A stretch of 64,000 bases of DNA, from contig NZ_LIOL01000003.1 in assembly GCF_001418005.1 (NCBI RefSeq), positions 62,001 to 126,000 of the forward strand. Direction: 5' to 3'. Position numbers and translations under genes: made by a program. The notes below the pieces were generated by a model. The model ran no database searches. It saw only the letters and a program-made list of their open reading frames with translations, and was not told the origin of the DNA. The DNA is from Chelatococcus sambhunathii. Its GTDB lineage: Bacteria; Pseudomonadota; Alphaproteobacteria; Rhizobiales; Beijerinckiaceae. This document shows, one piece after another, positions 16,757 to 25,454 of this stretch (positions within the stretch are counted from its first letter, which is position 1; each line of letters starts with the position of its first letter).

Positions 16757-17656
16757 ATGCATCTTCCCTACCGGGCCATCAGCGCCTTTCACGCTACCGC
16801 GCGCTGGCGCAGCCTGACCAAGGCGGCGGAAGAGCTCGGCGTCACGCCCTCGGCGATCAGCCAGCAGGTGCAGTTTCTCGAGACGCATCTCGGCACGTCG
16901 CTCCTGACGCGCCGGGGCCGCGGCATCGCCCTGACCGAGGCCGGCGAGCGCTATTTCGAGATGATCGACCCGGGGATCGAGCGCATCGCGACGGCGACGC
17001 GCAACATGCGCGGCTACAATGCGGTCACGGTGCTCACCGTCCGCGCTGCCCCCACGCTGGCGACCAAATGCCTGCTGCCGGCCCTCGCCGGCTTCCTCGA
17101 CGACAACCCCGACCTCGAGGTGCGCATCGACGCGACGAACGAGCCGACGGACTTTGCCCGCGAGGGCGTCGATGTCGAGCTTCGTCACGGCGAGGGGCGC
17201 TGGCCGGGCCTGTTCGTCGATCCGGTCTACGAGGAGACGGTCATGCCGCTGTGTGCGCCGCAGCTCGCGCCGCCCGGCTCGCTCGGCGCCGCGGATCTGT
17301 TCGGCTTCCGCCTCATCCAGTCCGTCAAGACGCTGGTGCAGTGGCCGGACTGGTTCCGCCACGCGGGCATCGACATGCCCTCGCGCGTCAGGCGCGTGCT
17401 CTTCGACCGTTCGTACATGACGATCGAGGCGGCTGCCGACGGCATGGGCATCGCCCTCGAGAGCGACCTCACCACCTGGCGCGAGCGCCGCGACGGGCGC
17501 CTCGTCTGCCCCATGCGCGATCCGTTGCCCCTGCGCATGGTCTCGCAATGGTTCGTCTGCCCGCACCAGAACCTGCGCCACCGCAAGGTGCAGGTCTTCA
17601 TCGCCTGGGCGCGGGAGGTCCTGTCCCGTCAGCCCGGCGGCGGCCGGCGTCCCTGA
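16757..17656 (+). CDS. LysR family transcriptional regulator, GcvA-like
   Basis: A 299-residue regulator. The N-terminal helix-turn-helix covers residues about 1-60 (YRAISAFHATARWRSLTKAA, then VTPSAISQQVQFLE); the C-terminal effector domain is of the GcvA-type two-lobe periplasmic-binding fold (ELRHGEGRWPGL). It is transcribed away from the TRAP operon, the normal layout for a LysR activator of its neighbour, with the imported acid or a metabolite as inducer. It ends four bases from the convergent aldolase gene. Confidence 0.9.
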   Translation: MHLPYRAISAFHATARWRSLTKAAEELGVTPSAISQQVQFLETHLGTSLLTRRGRGIALTEAGERYFEMIDPGIERIATATRNMRGYNAVTVLTVRAAPTLATKCLLPALAGFLDDNPDLEVRIDATNEPTDFAREGVDVELRHGEGRWPGLFVDPVYEETVMPLCAPQLAPPGSLGAADLFGFRLIQSVKTLVQWPDWFRHAGIDMPSRVRRVLFDRSYMTIEAAADGMGIALESDLTTWRERRDGRLVCPMRDPLPLRMVSQWFVCPHQNLRHRKVQVFIAWAREVLSRQPGGGRRP

Positions 17657-17659
17657 GCG

Positions 17660-18358
17660 CTATCCGGCGCCCCCGCGTGGCCGAGCGATGTCGTTGACGC
17701 CCTCCGCGTCTGGCGCAAGGCCGTAGCTCATGCGACGCATCTGGCCGATCACGCGCTCCATTTCGTCGTCGGGCAGGACCGGCGGGTCGCCGAGCGTCAA
17801 CGCCTGGACATAGAGGCGCGACAGGGTCTCGACCTCGATGGCGAGCCACAGTGCCGCCTCCAGCGTCTTGCCGAGCGCGATCTGGCCGTGCTGGCCGAGG
17901 AGGCAGGCCAAGCGCCCCTCGAGCGCGGTAAGCGCGTTGTCGGACAGCGCCTGCGTGCCGAAAGTGGCATAGCCGGCGCAGCGGATGTCGTTGCCGCCCG
18001 CAACACCGACCATGTAGTGGAAGGCGGGGATGCGCTTGTGGTGGCAGGCGAGCGTCGTCGCATAGACCGAATGACAGTGCAGCACCACGTCGATGTCGTC
18101 CCGCCTGCGCAGGATGTCGCGGTGGAAGCGCCATTCGGATGACGGGCGGCGGCCGACATAGGTGCCGTCGAAGTCCATCTCGACAATGTCCTCCGGCGTC
18201 ATCGTCTCATAGGGCATCGACGAGGGCGTGATGAGAAAACCATCGCCGGTGCGGACGGACAGGTTGCCCGCCGTGCCCTGGTTGATGCCGCTCGCATTCA
18301 TGCGCCGGCAGATGTCCACCATCTCGCGGCGCAGGGCCTGCGTGTCGCTTGCTGCCAT
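17660..18358 (-). CDS. class II aldolase/adducin family protein (FucA/AraD-like)
   Basis: A 232-residue protein of the zinc-dependent class II aldolase family. Visible are the phosphate-binding GTAGNLSVR, TPSSMPYETM, the catalytic glutamate region SSEWRFH and the zinc-binding HCHSVYATTLACH. Length matches L-fuculose-phosphate aldolase and L-ribulose-5-phosphate 4-epimerase. ATG 18358 has AAAGGAG six bases upstream. It is last in the sugar ABC operon, after the FGGY kinase, so cleavage of a ketose 1-phosphate to dihydroxyacetone phosphate and an aldehyde is the likely job; epimerisation is the alternative. Confidence 0.85.
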   Translation of the reverse strand: MAASDTQALRREMVDICRRMNASGINQGTAGNLSVRTGDGFLITPSSMPYETMTPEDIVEMDFDGTYVGRRPSSEWRFHRDILRRRDDIDVVLHCHSVYATTLACHHKRIPAFHYMVGVAGGNDIRCAGYATFGTQALSDNALTALEGRLACLLGQHGQIALGKTLEAALWLAIEVETLSRLYVQALTLGDPPVLPDDEMERVIGQMRRMSYGLAPDAEGVNDIARPRGGAG

Positions 18359-18372
18359 GGAAGGCTCCTTTC

Positions 18373-19806
18373 TCATGATGTCGGGGCAGCCGGCCCGTCG
18401 CGATGCACCGCTTCGCGCCACCGCTCCGCATAGGCGGCAAAGACCGGCGGAAGCGGGCCGGCCTCGCTCAGATCGACGGGGGCCGGCTGCGATCGCTCAC
18501 CATGGCCGGCGAGGAGTGCCGCTCCGGCCGCGACGCCATAGGCATCGAGGCTGAAGCGCACGCGCCGGCCGGGCGCGAAGGCGGCGGCAAGCGCCGGATA
18601 AAGCGGCTCGCGCACGAAGCTGCCATCGAGGACGACATCCCTCCCCGGCCCCAGCGCATCGAGGCACTCGGCCGTCAGCAGGGCGCAGTAAAGGACGGCG
18701 AGCGCCTTGCGCTCCGCTGGCGTCGCCGGCGGCTCGCCGCGGATATGGCCGCGCCCGGCGCTTCCGGGAAAGAGGCTGTCGCTGTCGCCGAAGGAGGGCA
18801 TCGCCATGGTGCCGCGCGCGGCAAGCCGGGCGGCGGTCTCGATGGCGACAGGCTCCGCCGGGGCATCCGGACCCGCGATCGCCGCGAATTCCCGCCCGCC
18901 CATGCCGAGAACGCCGCCGAGCGGCGCGCCGAAGACATCGCTGTTGCAGGTCATGCCGCGATGCTCGTCGAGCCGCGCGAGCGGCGTTCCGCCCGACAAC
19001 CCGACGATCCAGGTGCCGGTAGAGACGACGCTCGCCGCGCGCAACCCCGCCGCCTGGTAGCGATAGTAGTTCACGCTGCTGTCGTGGCCGCCGGCGAAGA
19101 TGGCAAGGTCCTGCGGCAGCCCGTGACGGTCCGCGAGCACCGGCCGGATCCGGCCCACCGCCTGCCAGGCCCTGGCGAAGGGCGGCATCAGCCGTTCCCA
19201 GCCGCGCGCGCGCACGATCGCTGCCCAGCGCCGCTCGGGGACGTTCCACAGATGCGACTGGGCGCCGAGCACGCTCGCCTCCGAGACGGCAACGCCGGAC
19301 ATGACCCAGGCCCAGTATTGCGGGATGCCGAGATACCAGCGGGCCGCGGCGACCACCTGCGGCGCCTCCCGTTCCATCCAGAACAGCTGGCGTGCCTGGT
19401 GCGTCGCCCCGTGCATCAGCGCGCTGCCGCGGTCGAGAAACGGGCCGGCGAGCGGCGCATAGGCCTCGCGGACGTCCTCCGGCAGCGGCTGCTCGTAATC
19501 GATCATCGGCAGCGCCGCACCGTCGCCCGTGTCGGGATCGGCAAGGGCGAGGACGCCGCCGGAGCCGTGCCCGACCGGCACGAAGCCCTGCAGCGCATGG
19601 CGCTTCCCCAGCGTGCCGAGCCCGTCGAGCAGCCAGCCACGGATCGCCGCAAGGTCGTGGTGCCGCCAGGGCGGCCCCTCGCGCACCGGATTGGCCACGC
19701 TCAGGGTCTCGAGCACGCGCCCGTCGGCGTCGACGGCGCTCAGCTTGATGTTCGTCTTGCCGACGTCGAACACCGCGACGACGCCGCCGGCCCGCATCCC
19801 GGCCAT
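18373..19806 (-). CDS. FGGY family carbohydrate kinase
   Basis: A 477-residue kinase of the ASKHA fold. The N-terminal ATP/phosphate loop FDVGKTNIKLSAVD, the sugar-binding FAGGHDSSVNYYRY, STGTWIVGLSGG and the C-terminal DGSFVREPLYP are present. This subgroup resembles L-fuculokinase/rhamnulokinase-like enzymes. It probably phosphorylates the ketose formed by the upstream isomerase/epimerase, feeding the class II aldolase 14 bases downstream. Specificity is inferred from context only. Confidence 0.85.
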   Translation of the reverse strand: MAGMRAGGVVAVFDVGKTNIKLSAVDADGRVLETLSVANPVREGPPWRHHDLAAIRGWLLDGLGTLGKRHALQGFVPVGHGSGGVLALADPDTGDGAALPMIDYEQPLPEDVREAYAPLAGPFLDRGSALMHGATHQARQLFWMEREAPQVVAAARWYLGIPQYWAWVMSGVAVSEASVLGAQSHLWNVPERRWAAIVRARGWERLMPPFARAWQAVGRIRPVLADRHGLPQDLAIFAGGHDSSVNYYRYQAAGLRAASVVSTGTWIVGLSGGTPLARLDEHRGMTCNSDVFGAPLGGVLGMGGREFAAIAGPDAPAEPVAIETAARLAARGTMAMPSFGDSDSLFPGSAGRGHIRGEPPATPAERKALAVLYCALLTAECLDALGPGRDVVLDGSFVREPLYPALAAAFAPGRRVRFSLDAYGVAAGAALLAGHGERSQPAPVDLSEAGPLPPVFAAYAERWREAVHRDGPAAPTS

Positions 19807-19818
19807 CGCGTCCTCCGC

Positions 19819-20667
19819 TCAGATGAGGCCGTATTGCCGGGCCTTGTTGCGCAGGAAGGGCAGGCCGTTGCCCATGACCTCCGCCTCGTCCTTCGCCACC
19901 GGTCGCCAGACGGCGAGGCCATAGGCCACCTCCGGTGGCATGTTGATGAAGCTCTCCATGGCGAGGCCGCCGCGGAAGCCGATGGCGGCGAGCGCCGCGC
20001 AGATCTCGTCCCACGGCACGTTGCCGCAGCCGGGCGTGCCGCGGTCGCTCTCCGACATGTGGATGTACTTGAGGTGCTCGCGCGCATCGAGGATGCCCAT
20101 GGCGGCGCCCTTCTCCTCGATGTTCATGTGATAGGTGTCGAGGTGGACGAAGACATTGTCGGCGCCCACCCGCTCCACCATCTCCACGGCCTGCCGCGCG
20201 GTGTTGATGAGGTGGTTCTCGTAGCGGTTGACCGCCTCGATGCCGAGCTCGATGTCGCGCGCCTTGGCGTGCCGGGCCGCCGCCGTCAGCGCGCGGGCAA
20301 TGTTGTCGTATTCCTGCTCGGTCGGCGGCACGCCGGTGCGCTCGCCGATGCCTCCGAAAATAACGCCGGACAGCGCCTCGGCGCCGATCTCCGCCGTCTT
20401 GTCGATGGCGACCTTGAGATAGTCGATCGCCGCCTCGGGCCGCTGCGAGGCCCAGGCCTGTTCGGGCAGGCCGAGCGAGCACACGGCCCTCAGGCCCGCC
20501 TTCTCGAGCAGCGCACGCGAATGGGCGGCATCGACCGCCGGCGCGTTGAGCAGCGCGATCTCGATGAAATCCATGCCGTAGGATTGCGCGGCGGCGACCG
20601 CCCGCTCCGCCCCGGCCCGGTCCCACGTCATGGTCCACATGCTCGTGTGGACGCCGAATCCCTGCAT
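19819..20667 (-). CDS. sugar phosphate isomerase/epimerase family, ketose 3-epimerase-like
   Basis: A 282-residue TIM-barrel protein of the xylose-isomerase-like family. Metal-binding positions of the D-tagatose/D-psicose 3-epimerase group can be placed: glutamate in GIEAVNRYENH, aspartate and histidine in HLDTYHMNIEE, histidine in YIHMSESDRG and a late glutamate in AMESF. It should epimerise a free ketose at C3 in the cytoplasm. It lies between the transporter permeases and the kinase with gaps under 15 bases. Confidence 0.83.
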   Translation of the reverse strand: MQGFGVHTSMWTMTWDRAGAERAVAAAQSYGMDFIEIALLNAPAVDAAHSRALLEKAGLRAVCSLGLPEQAWASQRPEAAIDYLKVAIDKTAEIGAEALSGVIFGGIGERTGVPPTEQEYDNIARALTAAARHAKARDIELGIEAVNRYENHLINTARQAVEMVERVGADNVFVHLDTYHMNIEEKGAAMGILDAREHLKYIHMSESDRGTPGCGNVPWDEICAALAAIGFRGGLAMESFINMPPEVAYGLAVWRPVAKDEAEVMGNGLPFLRNKARQYGLI

Positions 20668-20669
20668 CG

Positions 20670-21686
20670 CTACCTCCTTCGTCTTCGTTCGAGTGCCGCC
20701 GCGACCTGCCCCGCCAGCCAGCGCAGAACCATGACCGCCACCAGCAGCATGCCCCACACGGCCGTCGCCAGATGCTGGCTGGCGCCGAGGAGGTTGAGCC
20801 CGGAGGACAGGAGCTGCAGCACGGCGAGCGCCACGACGACGGGGACCGTCCGGCCGAAGCCGCCGAAGGGGTCGACACCGCCGAGAAAGCAGGCGAGCAC
20901 GGTGATCAGCAGATAGGCCTCGCCATGGCCCACGCGCACGGAATTGAAGCGCGCCATCATGATGATGCCGGCGATCGCGCACATGAGGCCGGAGAGCGTG
21001 TAGACGAGGACGATGACCTTGCGCGTATCGACGCCGGAATAGCGCGTCGCGGCGCTGTTCGAGCCGATCATGTAGATGTTGAAGCCGAGCCGCGTGCGCG
21101 ACAGCATCAGATGCCACAGCCCGGCGCAGGCGAGGAAGACGATGAGCGGCACCGGTACGCCGAGGACCATGCCGTGGCCGAGCGGGCGGATGAAGGCCGG
21201 AAAGCCCGAAATGTCGCCGCCGCGCGTCAGGAACTCGCCGAGCCCGCGCAGAAAGATCATCATCGCCAGCGACACGAGGATGGGGTGGGCGCGCGAGAAG
21301 GCGATGACGAGCCCCATGACGAGGCCACTCGCCGCCCCTGCCGCGAGCGCCAGCACGACGCCGAGGGCAAAGGCGTCCGGACCGGCGTTGACGCCGCCGT
21401 TCTGGTGCAGCACCCAGGCGACCGTCAGCCCAGCGATATTGGCGGTGAAGGTGATGGCGAGGTTGAGCCCGCCCGTGAGAATCGGCAGCAGCATGGCGAG
21501 CGTGAGCAGGCCGAGCTCGGGCAACTGGAAGGCGACCGAGCCGAAGGTCGCCGACGACAGGAAGCGCGGCGTCGCCAGGCTGAAGATCAGCATCACCATG
21601 ACGAAGGCGGCGAGCGGTCCCGCCAGGTCCGCGCTCAACCCCTGCGGCGGGCGCTTCAGGGGCAGGACCACGAAGGGGGACGTCAT
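20670..21686 (-). CDS. ribose-type ABC transporter permease (RbsC-like), second
   Basis: A 338-residue membrane protein with 8-10 helices. The RbsC-type features are present: LAMLLPILTGGLNLAITFTANI, the coupling stretch FNIYMIGSNSAATRYSGVD and a glycine-rich FLGGVDPFGGFG. It forms a channel with the other permease, 333 residues, which it overlaps by ATGA. The carboxy-terminus is strongly basic (ERRRRR). Confidence 0.9.
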   Translation of the reverse strand: MTSPFVVLPLKRPPQGLSADLAGPLAAFVMVMLIFSLATPRFLSSATFGSVAFQLPELGLLTLAMLLPILTGGLNLAITFTANIAGLTVAWVLHQNGGVNAGPDAFALGVVLALAAGAASGLVMGLVIAFSRAHPILVSLAMMIFLRGLGEFLTRGGDISGFPAFIRPLGHGMVLGVPVPLIVFLACAGLWHLMLSRTRLGFNIYMIGSNSAATRYSGVDTRKVIVLVYTLSGLMCAIAGIIMMARFNSVRVGHGEAYLLITVLACFLGGVDPFGGFGRTVPVVVALAVLQLLSSGLNLLGASQHLATAVWGMLLVAVMVLRWLAGQVAAALERRRRR

Positions 21687-22684
21687 GGCGCCGCCCTCCC
21701 CTCGCTGCGCGTCGCGAACAGCTTTCCGATCTGCGCGTTCGACAAGGTGATGGCGACGAGGATGATGACGCCGATGATCATGCGGAAGGCGTAAGGCGAC
21801 GCCCCGAGCAGGTTGAGCCCGTTCTGCACGATGGCGACGAGCAGCACGCCGAGCACGCAGCCGAGCACCGATCCCCGCCCGCCGCCGAGCCGCGCCCCGC
21901 CGAGGACGACGGCTGCCAGCACGTCGAGCTCGCGCCCGTAGAGCGCATTGGGCACCACCTCCTGCGCATAATGGGCCTGCACGAGGCCGCCGATGCCGGC
22001 CATGAGGCCGAGCCAGCCGAAGGCGATGAACTGCATGGCTGCGACGCTGATGCCGAAGCGGCGTGCCCCTTCGGGATTATCGCCGAAGGCATAGAGCTGA
22101 CGCCCGGTCGTCGTGTGGCGGATGAGCGCCCAGGTGGCGAAGACGCAGAGTGCCATGACCAGCACCGGCAGCCGCAGCTCCGCCCAGTTGCCGTCCGCCA
22201 TCTGCCGCTCGAACAGGATGACCTTGCCCGTCCACCAGTCCGGCAGGTCGTAGATCGACACGCCGCGCGTGAAGAACATCAGGAGGCCGAAGTAGATGTT
22301 GAAGGTCGCGATGGTGACGACGATGGAGATGATGCGGAAGCGGTGGATGAGGAAGGCGTTGAACGCCCCGAGCAGGATGCCGATGCTGCCGGCGATGAGA
22401 AGGCCGCTCACCCAGCCGCCGCCCCCGATCTGAGCGAGCGCCAGCGCGGTCAGATATTGCACGACGGAGGCCGCCACGGCGAAGGAGATGTCGATGCCGC
22501 CGGCGATCAGCACGACGAGCAGGCCGACCGCGAAGATGATGTTGACGGCGCTGGCGTTGGCGAGGTCGAAGAGATTGACGAGCGTGAAGAAGCGGTCGCT
22601 CGCCAGCGACAGGACGAGGCAGATCGCCACGCTCACCGCGAGCAGCACCATCTCGGTGGTCTGGGTCTGAAGCCTTCTAAGCAT
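21683..22684 (-). CDS. ribose-type ABC transporter permease (RbsC-like), first
   Basis: A 333-residue membrane protein with the same architecture as its neighbour: VLIAGGIDISFAVAASVV, the coupling loop LYAFGDNPEGARRFGI and VVLGGARLGGGRGS. ATG 22684 overlaps the ATPase stop by eight bases. The pair of different permeases indicates a heterodimeric channel, as in several pentose/autoinducer-2 type importers. Confidence 0.9.
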   Translation of the reverse strand: MLRRLQTQTTEMVLLAVSVAICLVLSLASDRFFTLVNLFDLANASAVNIIFAVGLLVVLIAGGIDISFAVAASVVQYLTALALAQIGGGGWVSGLLIAGSIGILLGAFNAFLIHRFRIISIVVTIATFNIYFGLLMFFTRGVSIYDLPDWWTGKVILFERQMADGNWAELRLPVLVMALCVFATWALIRHTTTGRQLYAFGDNPEGARRFGISVAAMQFIAFGWLGLMAGIGGLVQAHYAQEVVPNALYGRELDVLAAVVLGGARLGGGRGSVLGCVLGVLLVAIVQNGLNLLGASPYAFRMIIGVIILVAITLSNAQIGKLFATRSEGRAAP

Positions 22685-24194
22685 AGACCGCCGCCTCCAG
22701 CTCCGGCAGCGCGATGCTGCGCGGGTCGTATTCGCCGACGATGCGGCCGCGCGCCATGTGCAGCACCCGGTCGGCGTTGTAGTAGACCTCCGGCAATTCG
22801 TCGGAGATGAGGATGATGGCGAGCCCCTCGGCCGCCAGCCGCGCCACGATGTCGAAGATACCGGCCCGGGCTCCGACGTCGACGCCCACGGTCGGCGCGT
22901 CGAGGATGAGGAGGCGCGGGTCCGTCGCGAGCCACTTGGCGATGGCGACGCGCTGCTGGTTGCCGCCCGAGAGCGTCGAGACGGCATCCTCCTGCCGGCC
23001 GATCTTGATGCCGAGTTCGCCGACCCAGCGGGCGACGAGCCCCTGCTTCCGGCGTTGCGAGATGAGCCCGCCCGTCATCACCTTGCCGAGCGAGGCGATG
23101 ACGAGGTTGTCGGCGATCGACTGCGGCTGGATGAGGCCGAGCGAGAGCCTGTCCTCCGACAGATAAGCGATGCCGGCGCGGATCGCGTCCCGGTTGGAGC
23201 GGAAGCGCACCGGCTTGCCGTCGAGGCGGATGGTGCCCGCATGCGGCCGGCGCATGCCGAAGAGGGTCAGGGCGAGCTCCGTGCGCCCGGCCCCGAGCAA
23301 GCCCGTGATGCCGAGCGTCTCCCCGCGCCGCACCACGAACGAGACGTCTTCGAACTCGCCAGGGCGCGTCAGGCCTTCAACCGCGAGGACGGCGGGTGCC
23401 GTGCCATGCGAGCGGGCGCGGACATTGGCGTCGAAGGTACGCCCCGTCATCAGCTCCGTGATACGCGAGGGGGTCATCTCCCTCGCCGGATAGACGCCGA
23501 CGAGCCGCCCATCGCGCAGCACCGTCATCCGGTCCGCGATCTCGATCACCTCCGCGAGGCGATGGCTGACAAAGACGACCGCGATCCCCTCGCGTGACAG
23601 GGTGCGCACGATGGCGAGGAGATGGCTGGTCTCGGCCTGCGTCAGCGAGGCCGTCGGCTCGTCCATGAAGATGATCTTCGCCTCGCCGACGAGCGCGCGG
23701 GCGATGGCGACGATCTGCCGGCGGGCGATGGAATAGTCGCGCAGCGGCAGGTCGAGGTCGAGGCTGGTGCCGAGGCGCGCCAGCACCTTCCGCGCGGTCT
23801 CGCGCATGGCCCCGTGGTCGACGCGGCGCGGGCGGCCGCCAACCACCTCCTGGAAGGCGATGTTCTCCGCCACCGACATCTCGGGGAAGAGGGCAAGGTC
23901 CTGCCAGATGACGCGGATGCCCGCCGCTTGGGCCGCGACCGGCGTCATTTGGTCGTAAACCTCGCCGTCGAAGCTGATACGCGCCTCGCCGTCCGGCCGG
24001 TAGACGCCGGTGATGACCTTGATGAGCGTGCTCTTGCCGGAACCGTTCTCGCCCGCAAGACAATGCACCTCGCCGGGCATCACTTCGAAGGAGACGCCCT
24101 TGAGGGCCGTCACGCCGCCGAAGGTGACGCTGACGTCGCTCAGCGATAGGAGGGGCCGGGGCGCCGGCGCGGCGCCCGGTTGAGCCGTAGCCAT
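22677..24194 (-). CDS. sugar ABC transporter ATP-binding protein (RbsA-like)
   Basis: A 505-residue protein with two fused nucleotide-binding domains. The first has Walker A AGENGSGKST and Walker B IIFMDEPTASL; the second half has a degenerate Walker A (GLLGAGRTEL), signature LSGGNQQR and LLILDAPTVGVD, as in RbsA/XylG/MglA. It drives sugar import through the two permeases. ATG 24194 is chosen by the start of domain one. A GC-rich hairpin lies between it and the binding-protein gene. Confidence 0.93.
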   Translation of the reverse strand: MATAQPGAAPAPRPLLSLSDVSVTFGGVTALKGVSFEVMPGEVHCLAGENGSGKSTLIKVITGVYRPDGEARISFDGEVYDQMTPVAAQAAGIRVIWQDLALFPEMSVAENIAFQEVVGGRPRRVDHGAMRETARKVLARLGTSLDLDLPLRDYSIARRQIVAIARALVGEAKIIFMDEPTASLTQAETSHLLAIVRTLSREGIAVVFVSHRLAEVIEIADRMTVLRDGRLVGVYPAREMTPSRITELMTGRTFDANVRARSHGTAPAVLAVEGLTRPGEFEDVSFVVRRGETLGITGLLGAGRTELALTLFGMRRPHAGTIRLDGKPVRFRSNRDAIRAGIAYLSEDRLSLGLIQPQSIADNLVIASLGKVMTGGLISQRRKQGLVARWVGELGIKIGRQEDAVSTLSGGNQQRVAIAKWLATDPRLLILDAPTVGVDVGARAGIFDIVARLAAEGLAIILISDELPEVYYNADRVLHMARGRIVGEYDPRSIALPELEAAVYA

Positions 24195-24216
24195 GTCTCG
24201 TCCGCTCTCGCTTGCC

Positions 24217-24240
24217 GGCCCGTTGCCGGGCGGACGGGCC
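24217..24240. terminator. intercistronic hairpin after the binding-protein gene
   Basis: GGCCCGT at 24217-24223 pairs perfectly with ACGGGCC at 24234-24240 around a ten-base loop, in the 83-base gap between the binding-protein stop and the ATPase start. There is no T-run, so it is more likely an mRNA-stabilising or attenuating hairpin that raises binding protein over the membrane subunits. Confidence 0.4.
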
Positions 24241-24277
24241 ACCCGGCCGAGGTGGTTCAACGCTGCCGATCCGGCTC

Positions 24278-25261
24278 TCAGAGGCCCATGTCGGCGAGCC
24301 GGTCCACCGTGTCCTTGTTGATGGCGACGAGCTGGTCGACGATGAGGTTGTTGCCGTCGGGCGTGACCTTGCCGAGGCCCTCGATCTCGTCGCCGGCCTC
24401 GATCTTGCCCCCCTTCATCAGCCGGTCGGCCAAAGTGACGAAGACCTCGCCGGCCTGTTTGGGGTTCCACATGAAGCCGCCCGAGATGGCATCGGATTTA
24501 ATGAGCCGGCGCCCCTGTCCGGGCGAGAACGGCCCGAGCACGAAGATCTCGCCGACCTTGCGCCGCTCCTCGACGGCGCGGCCGGCGCCGATCGGCCCCT
24601 GGCTGCCGAAGGCGAGGAACCCCTTGAGGTCCGGATGGGCCGAGATGAGGTCGAGCGCCGTCTTGCGGCTGGCGTCGACATCCTCGGCAACACCGTAGCG
24701 CTCGCCGACGAGCTGCATCTCGGGGTACTTCTCCTTGAGGTGCGCGATAGCGGCATCGGCCCAGGCATTGTGCAGTGGCACCGTCAGCGAACCGACGAAG
24801 ACGGCATACTTGCCCTTGCCGCCCATCTTCTCGGCGAGGAGTTCGGCATGAGCCTCGCCGAAGCCGGTGGCGGAGGCGAGCTCGAAATTCCAGTCGGCGC
24901 CCTTCTGGCCGGGCGATTCATGCGTGATGACGATGATCCCGTTGCTCTGCGCCTTGCTCAGCACCGGCTCGAGCACGGTGGCGTCATTCGGCACGACGCC
25001 GATGACCTTGACGCCCTGGGCGATGAGATCCTCGATGGCGCGCACCTGCAGCGCCGGATCGGCGCTCGTCGGGCCGACCATGAAGGCGTCGACGCCGAGC
25101 TTGGCGCCCCGCTCCTTGATGCCGGCCTCCATGGCGTTGAACCAGGGAATGCCGCCGATCTTGACGACGACGCCGACCTTGCCGGTCTCCTGCGCCGCTG
25201 CCGAAAAAGCCGATGCGATGGACAAGGACGCTGCAACCGCAGCGACAAGCAGTTTCCTCAT
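24278..25261 (-). CDS. sugar ABC transporter substrate-binding protein (RbsB-like)
   Basis: A 327-residue periplasmic protein. The signal peptide covers about 23 residues (cleavage near AAA-QE). The type I periplasmic fold of the ribose/autoinducer-2 group shows in GVVVKIGGIPWFNAMEAGIK, QVRAIEDLIAQGVKVIGVV and GSQGPIGAGRAVEE. It is the first gene of the operon, under the intergenic region shared with the divergent LacI gene. Ligand: a pentose, hexose or branched sugar; not readable. Confidence 0.9.
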   Translation of the reverse strand: MRKLLVAAVAASLSIASAFSAAAQETGKVGVVVKIGGIPWFNAMEAGIKERGAKLGVDAFMVGPTSADPALQVRAIEDLIAQGVKVIGVVPNDATVLEPVLSKAQSNGIIVITHESPGQKGADWNFELASATGFGEAHAELLAEKMGGKGKYAVFVGSLTVPLHNAWADAAIAHLKEKYPEMQLVGERYGVAEDVDASRKTALDLISAHPDLKGFLAFGSQGPIGAGRAVEERRKVGEIFVLGPFSPGQGRRLIKSDAISGGFMWNPKQAGEVFVTLADRLMKGGKIEAGDEIEGLGKVTPDGNNLIVDQLVAINKDTVDRLADMGL

Positions 25262-25343
25262 GCTTTCCTCCCAGGCAGCCGTGTCCGCGCCCTTCGCGGA
25301 CAATCCTGCTCGCAGCCCTGTCGTTGACCGATCTTTGCGGGGC

Positions 25344-25363
25344 TTGCACAATCGATGGTGCAA
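25344..25363. promoter_or_regulatory. LacI-type palindromic operator candidate
   Basis: TTGCACAATCGATGGTGCAA is a 20-bp palindrome with 9 of 10 pairs matched and a central CG, the shape expected for LacI-family operators. A second overlapping inverted pair (GCAACT at 25360 and AGTTGC at 25373) lies beside it. The position, between the importer operon and the LacI gene, suits control of both. Confidence 0.6.
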
Positions 25364-25454
25364 CTATTCCGCAGTTGCTATCCTGTCGTCAAGCCGCGAT
25401 TAAGCCCGTCGGGTATTTCCATGCAGGACGGGCACGGCGGCAGTCGGATCGGCC

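Noticed and set aside
18403-20916. A very long open frame (837 codons) on the plus strand opposite the kinase and epimerase genes, and a 793-codon frame on the minus strand over the same region
   Set aside because: They are GC-rich shadow frames full of arginine and proline; the kinase and epimerase frames carry intact family motifs.
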